Shown: positions 1-6,404 of the stretch, one piece after another
Layout: every line of letters starts with the position of its first letter
How positions within the stretch are numbered: the first letter of the stretch is position 1
Source of the DNA: Desulfobacterales bacterium
GTDB lineage: Bacteria; Desulfobacterota; Desulfobacteria; Desulfobacterales; Desulfosalsimonadaceae
Length of the DNA: 6,404 nt
Direction of reading: 5' to 3'
Assembly: GCA_018399455.1 (NCBI GenBank)
Contig: JAGYOT010000116.1
Coordinates: 1-6,404 of the forward strand
The notes under the pieces: model-generated
Databases searched by the model: none
Told to the model about the DNA's origin: nothing
Seen by the model: only the letters and a program-made list of their open reading frames with translations
Translations under genes and position numbers: made by a program

Positions 1-57
1 GAACCTGCGACCTACGGATTCGTAGTCCGGCACTCTATCCAGCTGAGCTACGGGCGC
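1..57 (-). tRNA. tRNA-Arg (anticodon ACG), 3' end cut off by window edge
   Basis: On the minus strand the sequence folds as a tRNA from its 5' end at 57: acceptor strand GCGCCCG, TA, D stem GCTC/GAGT with an AGCTGGATA loop, anticodon stem CCGGA/TCCGT, anticodon loop CTACGAA, variable loop AGGTC, then the start of the T arm (GCAGG, TTC). The anticodon ACG lies at 21-23, giving arginine. A34 of this species is the classical bacterial substrate for deamination to inosine, which lets one tRNA read CGU, CGC and CGA. About 20 nt (rest of the T arm, 3' acceptor strand, CCA) lie beyond the window. The outermost anticodon-stem pair is a C-U mismatch; otherwise the visible stems pair. It is divergent from tadA, which encodes the deaminase acting on it. 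Confidence 0.96.
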
Positions 58-70
58 TTGATGTTTAGTT

Positions 71-99
71 GTCATACGTTATTGACCCGGGGATGTCAA
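71..99 (-). promoter_or_regulatory. sigma70-type promoter of tRNA-Arg(ACG)
   Basis: Reading the minus strand, a perfect -35 TTGACA (plus-strand 94-99) is followed by a 17-nt spacer and a -10 TATGAC (71-76, 4 of 6 consensus bases). The -10 ends 13 nt before the tRNA 5' end at 57, so transcription would start about 7 nt upstream of the mature tRNA. The stretch after the -10 is A-rich, without the GC-rich discriminator typical of stringently controlled stable-RNA promoters in enterobacteria. Confidence 0.7.
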
Positions 100-100
100 T
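81..100. repeat. inverted repeat ATTGAC-N8-GTCAAT in the divergent tRNA-Arg/tadA region
   Basis: ATTGAC (81-86) and GTCAAT (95-100) are exact reverse complements around an 8-nt centre. The right arm contains the -35 box of the minus-strand tRNA-Arg promoter. The left arm contains a TTGACC -35-like hexamer pointing toward tadA, but I see no good -10 at 16-18 nt from it. It may be an operator, two back-to-back -35 boxes, or chance. Confidence 0.35.
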
Positions 101-199
101 ATCTAAGTGTTGGCTGAATTTTATCTGTTTCAAACTTGACGCGCCGGAAAAGATAGCGTACCTCAAATGGCGGATTTTAAGTTAAGAGGTTAATCATTG

Positions 200-2019
<1,820 letters not shown>

Positions 2020-2021
2020 CC

Positions 2022-2048
2022 TTGACATGTAAAGACAGCTTGTATAAT
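2022..2048 (+). promoter_or_regulatory. distal promoter (P1) upstream of tRNA-Pro
   Basis: Perfect hexamers TTGACA (2022-2027) and TATAAT (2043-2048) are separated by only 15 nt, shorter than the optimal 17. They begin 2 nt after the purA stop. Transcription would start near 2055, giving a leader of about 45 nt before the tRNA. The downstream sequence is T-rich (2048-2054). The two perfect boxes make it attractive; the short spacer lowers confidence. Confidence 0.5.
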
Positions 2049-2056
2049 TTTTTTAA

Positions 2057-2085
2057 TTGACAGCGGATGAATTCTGCCATAAAAA
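2057..2085 (+). promoter_or_regulatory. proximal promoter (P2) of tRNA-Pro
   Basis: A second perfect -35 TTGACA (2057-2062) is followed by a 17-nt spacer and TAAAAA (2080-2085, 4 of 6 consensus). The -10 ends 14 nt before the tRNA 5' end, nearly the same geometry as the tRNA-Arg promoter in this window (13 nt). That parallel supports it as a genuine tRNA promoter. Its -10 lies at the centre of an inverted repeat. Confidence 0.5.
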
Positions 2086-2091
2086 TGGCAG
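2074..2091. repeat. perfect inverted repeat CTGCCAT-AAAA-ATGGCAG
   Basis: CTGCCAT (2074-2080) and ATGGCAG (2085-2091) are exact reverse complements with a 4-nt AAAA centre. As DNA it is a 7+4+7 palindrome spanning the -10 box of P2, a good place for a repressor. As RNA transcribed from P1 it would be a 7-bp tetraloop hairpin 8 nt upstream of the mature tRNA 5' end. It lacks a following T tract, so it is not an intrinsic terminator. Confidence 0.5.
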
Positions 2092-2099
2092 CCAAAAGT

Positions 2100-2176
2100 C
2101 GGGACGTGGCTCAGTCTGGAAGAGCACAGCGTTCGGGACGCTGGGGTCGCAGGTTCAAATCCTGCCGTCCCGACCA
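2100..2176 (+). tRNA. tRNA-Pro (anticodon CGG), complete with encoded CCA
   Basis: The 77-nt sequence folds fully. Acceptor stem is CGGGACG/CGTCCCG (2100-2106 with 2166-2172), D stem GCTC/GAGC, anticodon stem CAGCG/CGCTG (2127-2131 with 2139-2143), anticodon loop TTCGGGA with CGG at 2134-2136, variable loop GGGTC, T stem GCAGG/CCTGC with loop TTCAAAT, discriminator A 2173, and genomically encoded CCA 2174-2176. It reads the proline codon CCG. The first base pair C1-G72 is characteristic of bacterial tRNA-Pro and supports the assignment. It sits alone between purA and a foldase gene, with its own promoter(s) and a T8 tract straight after CCA. Confidence 0.98.
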
Positions 2177-2184
2177 TTTTTTTT
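2177..2184 (+). terminator. T8 tract abutting the tRNA-Pro 3' end
   Basis: Eight consecutive T residues follow the encoded CCA directly. No separate hairpin lies between them, so the T-arm and acceptor stem of the tRNA itself would have to act as the terminator stem, or termination occurs further downstream. The tract could alternatively mark the processing site of a longer transcript. Confidence 0.4.
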
Positions 2185-2353
2185 CATCTCATCCTGTTTT
2201 TCCATTCTATAGCTCACCATTGTGCCATCTGAACATCCGTCATGATTGGACCAATGGGCTGCTGTAGGCCACTTGCGGTGCAATGGATTCAGAAAATCTG
2301 TCAGTACCCGGAAAGACCGCACCATCAACTGCTAAATCGTAATTGAAATCAAT

Positions 2354-2360
2354 GAGGAGG
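2354..2360 (+). promoter_or_regulatory. ribosome binding site fixing the foldase start
   Basis: GAGGAGG lies 9 nt before ATG at 2370. In-frame upstream starts (TTG 2343, ATG 2352) would place this strong site at or inside the coding region and put charged residues before the signal peptide, so 2370 is preferred. Confidence 0.8.
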
Positions 2361-2369
2361 ATTTTTTTT

Positions 2370-3380
2370 ATGCGACTTATCGCCAATGCTTTAATTCTTT
2401 TTATCCTGGTGCTCAGCCTGACATTACCGGCATTTGCAGCAGACCCTGAAAATGCCGAAACCGATTATGTAGCCATTGTCAACGGAACGAAAATTCCCCG
2501 GCAGAGCCTGGAACAGAAACTCAACTTCGTTAAGCAGCGCTATGCCAGCCAGGGCCAGCAGCTCGGGGAAGAACAACTGAACGCCATCAAAAAAGACATT
2601 GCCCAGCGCATGGTGGAAAAAGAGCTGCTTTATCAGAAAAGCCGGGAGCTTAGCATCGATGTCGACAAGGACAAGGTTGAGGATCAGATCAACGAATTCA
2701 GAAAAAAGTTCGATGACGAGGAGGCTTACCAGAAACAGCTTTCCGGTATGGGCTATACCGAAGCGCTGCTTCGCTCTGAAATCACGGAAAATATGGCAAT
2801 TCAGAAGCTGATCGAAGAAGAGATCGCCTCCAAAATCAGCATAAGCGACGATGAGCTGAAGTCTTACTATGAGGACAATACGAAACAGTTTGAAACTCCT
2901 GCGAAAGTCAAGGCCCGGCACATCCTGATCAAGATGGATTCCGAGGCTGATGAAACAGAGAAGCAGGCGGCAAAAAAGAAAATCAAGGCAGCTCAAAAAC
3001 GCATTAAAAGCGGCGAAGCGTTTTCCCAGGTGGCCGAGGACACATCTGAATGCCCGAGCAGCAAAAAAGGGGGAGATCTGGGATTTTTCAGCAAAGGCCG
3101 GATGGTCAAGGGCTTTGAAGAAGCGGCTTTTTCACTGGAGCCCGGGGAGGTCAGCGACATTGTAGAAACCCGGTTTGGTTATCACTTGATCAAAGTGGAG
3201 GACAAAAAGCCAGCTGATCAAAAAAGTTTTGATGAGGTCAAAGCTGACCTGGGCGAGCAGATGAAGAACGAAAAAGTAAAGGAAGGGCTTGACAGCTATA
3301 TGGAAAGCCTCAAAAAAGGGGCGAAGATTCAAATGAATCTTCCCAAAGCTGCTGAATCAGACAGCGGTTCAGAAGGATAA
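2370..3380 (+). CDS. exported PpiC-type (parvulin) peptidyl-prolyl cis-trans isomerase, SurA/PrsA-like foldase
   Basis: The product probably helps fold secreted or outer-membrane proteins outside the cytoplasm by isomerising Xaa-Pro bonds and chaperoning. From ATG 2370 it has 336 residues. A Sec signal peptide (1-23, hydrophobic core ALILFILVLSLTL, cleavage after AFA) is followed by a SurA-type N-terminal chaperone region (about 33-175) rich in charged helices. The parvulin domain (about 181-277) has ARHIL, a GGDLGFFSKGRMVKGFEEAAF core and FGYHLIKV. A basic, helical C-terminal tail ends in an acidic Ser/Gly run. No lipobox cysteine follows the signal, so it looks soluble and periplasmic rather than a PrsA-style lipoprotein. 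There is one parvulin domain, unlike the two of E. coli SurA. The gene stands alone: 193 bp separate it from tRNA-Pro upstream, and a hairpin terminator follows. I see no convincing promoter in the leader. Family certain; substrate unknown. Confidence 0.93.
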   Translation: MRLIANALILFILVLSLTLPAFAADPENAETDYVAIVNGTKIPRQSLEQKLNFVKQRYASQGQQLGEEQLNAIKKDIAQRMVEKELLYQKSRELSIDVDKDKVEDQINEFRKKFDDEEAYQKQLSGMGYTEALLRSEITENMAIQKLIEEEIASKISISDDELKSYYEDNTKQFETPAKVKARHILIKMDSEADETEKQAAKKKIKAAQKRIKSGEAFSQVAEDTSECPSSKKGGDLGFFSKGRMVKGFEEAAFSLEPGEVSDIVETRFGYHLIKVEDKKPADQKSFDEVKADLGEQMKNEKVKEGLDSYMESLKKGAKIQMNLPKAAESDSGSEG

Positions 3381-3465
3381 GCCCAAATACAGAACAGATA
3401 CAAAGCCAAAACAACGGTCTTGCAATGCGGGCCACCGCTGTTGGCTCTGCCGACGCCAGGCAATG

Positions 3466-3515
3466 AAAGCGCAAGTATTCTATTATTGTAAAATACTTGC
3501 GCTTTATTCGTTTTT
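3466..3515 (+). terminator. Rho-independent terminator-like hairpin after the foldase gene
   Basis: AAAGCGCAAGTATT (3466-3479) and AATACTTGCGCTTT (3492-3505) form a perfect 14-bp stem with a 12-nt loop. A T-rich stretch follows, ending in T5 at 3511-3515. The T run starts 6 nt after the stem, slightly far for a textbook terminator. The hairpin lies 85 nt after the stop codon. Confidence 0.7.
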
Positions 3516-3594
3516 GTTAAAGTTCTGCATTAAGTTTTACATTTGTCTGCTTTGCCGTTCCGGCTGTTTTGTTCACACATCAATAAAATTCTGC

Positions 3595-3622
3595 TTGAAA
3601 AAAGGGATGGCTTAATTATCAT
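3595..3622 (+). promoter_or_regulatory. candidate sigma70-type promoter of fabH
   Basis: TTGAAA (3595-3600, 5 of 6 consensus) and TATCAT (3617-3622, 5 of 6) are separated by 16 nt. Transcription would start near 3629, about 60 nt before the fabH start. The flanking sequence is AT-rich and the upstream gene ends in a terminator, so fabH needs its own promoter here. Confidence 0.45.
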
Positions 3623-3675
3623 CTATTGATTAAACGTAATTCACCGATACAAACAGATGTTTCAAAGTTATGATG

Positions 3676-3681
3676 AAGGAG
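3676..3681 (+). promoter_or_regulatory. ribosome binding site of fabH
   Basis: AAGGAG lies 9 nt before ATG 3691 and favours it over the tandem ATG at 3694. A second GTAGGAG (3684-3690) touches ATG 3691 and is too close to serve either ATG well. Confidence 0.6.
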
Positions 3682-3690
3682 CCGTAGGAG

Positions 3691-4701
3691 ATGATGAAAA
3701 CGATTATTAAAGCCACCGGCCGCTATCTGCCGGACAGGGTCGTCACCAATGAAGATCTGACTCACTGGATGGACACTTCGGATGAATGGATCAGACAGAG
3801 AACAGGCATTGAAGAAAGGCGATGGATTCCGGAAGAGGGCGGGATGGGCGCCTCAGACATGGGCTTGAATGCCTCAAAGGTTGCTCTGGAACGTGCTGGC
3901 TGGACGCCTGAAGACATTGATCTCATAATTTTTGCAACCCTCAGTCCCGATCTGTTTTTTCCGGGCTCAGGCTGCCTGCTGCAGCACAAACTTGGCCTTA
4001 AATCCACTCCCGCTCTGGACATCCGGCAGCAGTGCACGGGCTTTCTCTACGGCATTGAGATTGCCGATGCCTATATCCGCAGCGGATTGGCGAAAAGAGT
4101 TCTGCTTGTGGGGGCTGAAGTTCACAGCACGGGCCTGGACATATCGAACGAAGGCCGGGATGTGGCCGTCATATTTGGAGACGGTGCAGGCGCCGTTTGC
4201 CTGGAAGCGATGGAAACTGACGAACCGGTGGGTGTTCTCGCCTCATCGCTTCATGCTCAGGGACAATACGCTGAAGCTTTAATGGTGGAACTCCCTGCAT
4301 CACGCCTTAATCCCCGTATCGATGTAGAAGGGATCGAAGCGGGACGGCATTATCCAAAGATGGATGGCTCCAGGATATTCAAACTTGCGGTCAAGCGGCT
4401 TCCGGAGATCACAATTACCGCGCTCAAAAAAGCGGGGCTCTCTGTGGACGATATAGATTTGATTATTCCCCACCAGGCCAACCTTCGGATCAATCAGTTT
4501 TACCAGAAGGCCCTGGACCTTCCGGATGAAAAAATGTTTAACAATATCCAGCGCTACGGCAATACCACAGCCGGGACGATTCCCATCTGCCTGGATGAGG
4601 TGCTTGAGCAGGGGATTCTCAAAAAAAATGCTACCGTTGTTTTTTCCGGGTTAGGCGCAGGCGTCACCTGGGGAGCCGTGATTTATCGGTTTCCCTCCTG
4701 A
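3691..4701 (+). CDS. fabH: beta-ketoacyl-ACP synthase III (FabH family)
   Basis: FabH enzymes condense an acyl-CoA with malonyl-ACP to start fatty acid synthesis. The 336-residue product has the family pattern: DTSDEWIRQRTGI (28-40), which includes the CoA-binding Trp and Arg, catalytic C115 in DIRQQCTGF, GDGAGAV (163-169), catalytic H261 in PHQANLRI, catalytic N291 in YGNTTAG, and C-terminal GLGAGVTWGAVIYRF. It is longer than E. coli FabH (317 aa), partly through an insertion of about seven residues around 217-224, before SRIFK. Where E. coli FabH has AAAC before the active-site Cys, this protein has RQQC, which marks a divergent FabH subgroup; its primer acyl group may not be acetyl. The gene is not next to plsX, fabD, fabG or acpP in this window, so it could be an extra paralogue for special acyl starters or lipid or ketone products. 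It converges with pgi. Family very likely; exact substrate unknown. Confidence 0.9.
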   Translation: MMKTIIKATGRYLPDRVVTNEDLTHWMDTSDEWIRQRTGIEERRWIPEEGGMGASDMGLNASKVALERAGWTPEDIDLIIFATLSPDLFFPGSGCLLQHKLGLKSTPALDIRQQCTGFLYGIEIADAYIRSGLAKRVLLVGAEVHSTGLDISNEGRDVAVIFGDGAGAVCLEAMETDEPVGVLASSLHAQGQYAEALMVELPASRLNPRIDVEGIEAGRHYPKMDGSRIFKLAVKRLPEITITALKKAGLSVDDIDLIIPHQANLRINQFYQKALDLPDEKMFNNIQRYGNTTAGTIPICLDEVLEQGILKKNATVVFSGLGAGVTWGAVIYRFPS

Positions 4702-4719
4702 CACGGGCTTATAAAAAGA

Positions 4720-6330
4720 TTAAAACAACTGATTTAAATAAAACCTTCGAATCGGATCCCGGTTATCCCAGATATAATCGGGATCTTCGTTTTTTCTGGC
4801 GATTTCGTTGCGGATATCCGAAGCCATGGTTTTGCCCAGTTCAACACCGAACTGGTCAAACGGGTTGATGTCCCAGACAAAGGCCTCAAAAACCGTCCGG
4901 GCTTCATAAAACGAAAGCAGGCGGCCGATATTCTCAGGAGATAAATCATCCAAAACAATAGTGGCAGAAGGTCGGTTGCCAGGAAAGGAACGGGCCGGCC
5001 GCTCTCCTGAACTGCCCATGGCAAGGGCCTGAGACTGGGCGATCAAATTGGCCCAAAGCTCCTGATGATTTGTTACACCTTTGAAAGTGGCCGTATACTC
5101 GTCATACTGCGGCCGGCGCACACCGATAAAGTCAATCGGAAAGGGACGTCCCTGATGGGCCAGCTGAAAAAATGAATGCTGGGCATTGGTGCCGGGTTCA
5201 CCGAATACAATGACGCCCGTTTTAACGTCAACCGGCAAGCCTTTAAGCGTAACAGCCTTTCCGTTGCTTTCCATATAAAGCTGCTGAATATGAGGAGCAA
5301 GCCTGGAAAGGGCGGAGGCATAGGCAACGATACCCTGAGTTTCGTATCTCAGAAAATTGTTATTCCAAATGCCGATCAGCGCCGCAGTCAATGGTCCGTT
5401 TTGCGGGGCAGGAGCGCTCGCTGCATGCAGATCCATCTCTTCGGCTCCTTTTAAAAGCCGCTCAAACCGATCCCAGCCCAGGTACAGGCTCAAGGGGACT
5501 CCGCCTACCGCCGAAGTCGCGCTGAAACGGCCGCCAATATAGTCAAACATATGAAAAGTGGCCAGCGCCGGATTGTTCGGATCATCTCCCGGGCTGCCTT
5601 TGCTGGTAACCGTCACCAGGTGATCTTCAGGCTTAAGGCCTCTTTCCGTCATGAATGCCCTGGCCTGATTCAGATTGGCAATGGTTTCCATCGTGGTGTA
5701 ACTCTTAGAAATAACGATCCAGAGCGTGGTTTCCGCTACGATGCGCGAAACAATACGGCCGAAGTTGTCGATATCCACATTGGACAGAAAATGCAGCGCA
5801 ACGCCCTTGTCTGCCAACCCCTCCAGCGCGGTGGCAATGAATTCCGTCCCCAGGTAAGAACCGCCGATACCAACCACTACAATATCCCTGAAAGGCATGC
5901 CGGTTGATCCCCGGATATCGCCTTTGTGAACCGCTTCCGTGAATGATTTGATTTTTTCGCGAACGGCTTTAATTTCAGACATAACATTACGGCCGTTGTC
6001 ATAGACGGGCGTATCAGAGAACTGCCGGGCAGCTGTATGAAGGGCGGCGCGTTTTTCGGTCTCATTGACATGTGCACCGCTCATCATATCCCGGAATTTT
6101 TTTATAAGCCCGCGCAATTCTGCCAGCTCAAGCAGATACCCCATCACCTGTTCATCCACGCGCTGGCGCGAATAGTCGTAGAACAGACGGCCGGCTGAAA
6201 CGGAGTATTGCTCAAACCGATTCTTCTTCTTGAGCAATTGGCTTAAATGGTAGTCCGGAAGTGCCATTTTTTCAGCGCTTGCAGCCAGTTTCCGCCAAAG
6301 CGGCGTCTGGGTTAAAGTCAAATCTGTCAT
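4720..6330 (-). CDS. pgi: glucose-6-phosphate isomerase
   Basis: Pgi interconverts glucose 6-phosphate and fructose 6-phosphate in the cytosol, serving glycolysis, gluconeogenesis and sugar-nucleotide supply. The 536-residue protein is close to E. coli length (549). It has the N-terminal sugar-isomerase fold with GIGGSYLGTEF (154-164), phosphate-binding SKSYTTMET (208-216), the first family signature DYIGGRFSATSAVG (263-276), catalytic base E354 in MESNGK, ring-opening H385 in GTNAQHSF, and the second signature FVWDINPFDQFGVELGK (484-500) with K500. These correspond to E355, H386 and K514 of E. coli. The start ATG (6328-6330) is backed by a perfect SD site 6 nt away. An upstream minus-strand gene ends 11 nt before it, so pgi is probably translated from an operon mRNA. 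The 3' end faces fabH across 18 bp. No catalytic residue is missing and nothing suggests recent transfer. Confidence 0.98.
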   Translation of the reverse strand: MTDLTLTQTPLWRKLAASAEKMALPDYHLSQLLKKKNRFEQYSVSAGRLFYDYSRQRVDEQVMGYLLELAELRGLIKKFRDMMSGAHVNETEKRAALHTAARQFSDTPVYDNGRNVMSEIKAVREKIKSFTEAVHKGDIRGSTGMPFRDIVVVGIGGSYLGTEFIATALEGLADKGVALHFLSNVDIDNFGRIVSRIVAETTLWIVISKSYTTMETIANLNQARAFMTERGLKPEDHLVTVTSKGSPGDDPNNPALATFHMFDYIGGRFSATSAVGGVPLSLYLGWDRFERLLKGAEEMDLHAASAPAPQNGPLTAALIGIWNNNFLRYETQGIVAYASALSRLAPHIQQLYMESNGKAVTLKGLPVDVKTGVIVFGEPGTNAQHSFFQLAHQGRPFPIDFIGVRRPQYDEYTATFKGVTNHQELWANLIAQSQALAMGSSGERPARSFPGNRPSATIVLDDLSPENIGRLLSFYEARTVFEAFVWDINPFDQFGVELGKTMASDIRNEIARKNEDPDYIWDNRDPIRRFYLNQLF

Positions 6331-6336
6331 AAAAGG

Positions 6337-6343
6337 ACCTCCT
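6337..6343 (-). promoter_or_regulatory. ribosome binding site of pgi, overlapping the upstream gene's stop codon
   Basis: On the minus strand AGGAGGT is a full anti-SD match placed 6 nt before the pgi ATG. Its first two bases are also the last two bases of the upstream stop codon TAG (6342-6344), so the ribosome ending the upstream gene sits on this site, compatible with translational coupling. Confidence 0.85.
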
Positions 6344-6404
6344 AATAGGTTCTGTCCGCTTTCAGCGCCGCAACCAACTCCTGGCAGACACGCTCCGCCT
6401 GGTC
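6342..6404 (-). CDS. C-terminal end of an unidentified gene upstream of pgi (partial)
   Basis: Reading in from the right edge on the minus strand, an open frame encodes 20 residues, DQAERVCQELVAALKADRTY, then TAG. The segment looks like an amphipathic C-terminal helix (hydrophobic V, L, V, L spaced among charged residues), as expected of a real protein end. Its stop overlaps the pgi ribosome site and lies 11 nt before the pgi start, the usual arrangement inside an operon. There is too little sequence to name the family; a sugar-phosphate enzyme would fit next to pgi but that is only a guess from context. Confidence 0.6.
   Translation of the reverse strand, partial: DQAERVCQELVAALKADRTY

Larger units (their letters stand above)
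3381..3690. other. 310-bp gene-free gap between the foldase and fabH
   Basis: No convincing coding region is present. The first half holds a terminator-like hairpin. An imperfect stem AGCCAA/TTGGCT (3404-3409 with 3441-3446) also encloses CGGT/ACCG (3415-3418 with 3434-3437). ACCGCTGT (3434-3441) is also the exact complement of ACAGCGGT at 3361-3368 near the end of the foldase gene, so the region could fold in alternative ways. The second half is AT-rich and holds a candidate promoter and the fabH ribosome site. Confidence 0.6.

Noticed and set aside
136..164. TTGACG with TACCTC 17 nt downstream as a tadA promoter
   Set aside because: The -35 is good but the -10 matches only two of six consensus bases, so I did not list it as a promoter.
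2343..2369. Nine-residue N-terminal extension of the foldase from TTG 2343
   Set aside because: The strong GAGGAGG at 2354-2360 would fall inside the coding region; ATG 2370 has ideal spacing and starts directly with a typical signal peptide.
2424..2996. 190-codon open frame on the minus strand inside the foldase gene
   Set aside because: It is the antisense shadow of a well-supported gene. Its many L, F and V runs mirror the sense codons for charged residues, it has no ribosome site and matches no family I recognise.
5551..5907. 118-codon plus-strand open frame inside pgi
   Set aside because: It is an antisense shadow of the conserved Pgi core; low-complexity R, N and G content comes from the reverse of Pgi codons.

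Overview
This window looks like an ordinary housekeeping stretch of a bacterial chromosome. Base composition is roughly balanced, SD (AGGAG-type) ribosome sites are clear, promoters are sigma70-type, and the protein families are bacterial. The style of the proteins (a Sec-exported parvulin foldase, a FabH-like synthase with a QQC active site, a 536-residue Pgi) suggests a Gram-negative bacterium, possibly a sulfate-reducing Desulfobacterota. That placement is an inference from general resemblance and is not proven here.

Left part (1-2019). The 5' three quarters of a tRNA-Arg with anticodon ACG lies on the minus strand at the window edge, with its own recognisable promoter. Divergent from it is a two-gene purine-themed unit: tadA (tRNA adenosine deaminase), then purA (adenylosuccinate synthetase, TTG start) after a 17-nt gap. 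TadA converts A34 to inosine in exactly this tRNA-Arg(ACG), so enzyme and substrate genes sit head to head.

Middle (2020-3690). Two candidate promoters in tandem precede a complete tRNA-Pro with anticodon CGG, encoded CCA and an immediate T8 tract. A perfect inverted repeat encloses the -10 box of the proximal promoter. Next is a secreted peptidyl-prolyl isomerase of the PpiC/SurA/PrsA type, followed by a 14-bp perfect terminator-like hairpin and a 310-bp gene-free gap with a candidate promoter.

Right part (3691-6404). A stand-alone FabH-type ketoacyl-ACP synthase III (plus strand) converges with pgi, glucose-6-phosphate isomerase (minus strand), leaving 18 bp between the stop codons and no evident terminator. 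Upstream of pgi, the last 20 codons of another minus-strand gene end 11 nt before the pgi start, so pgi is probably a downstream gene of an operon that continues outside the window.

I found no mobile element, CRISPR array, defence cassette or other novel system. The points worth a second look are small-scale: the tadA/tRNA-Arg(ACG) pairing, the layout of the tRNA promoters, the leader palindromes, and the identity of the FabH paralogue.
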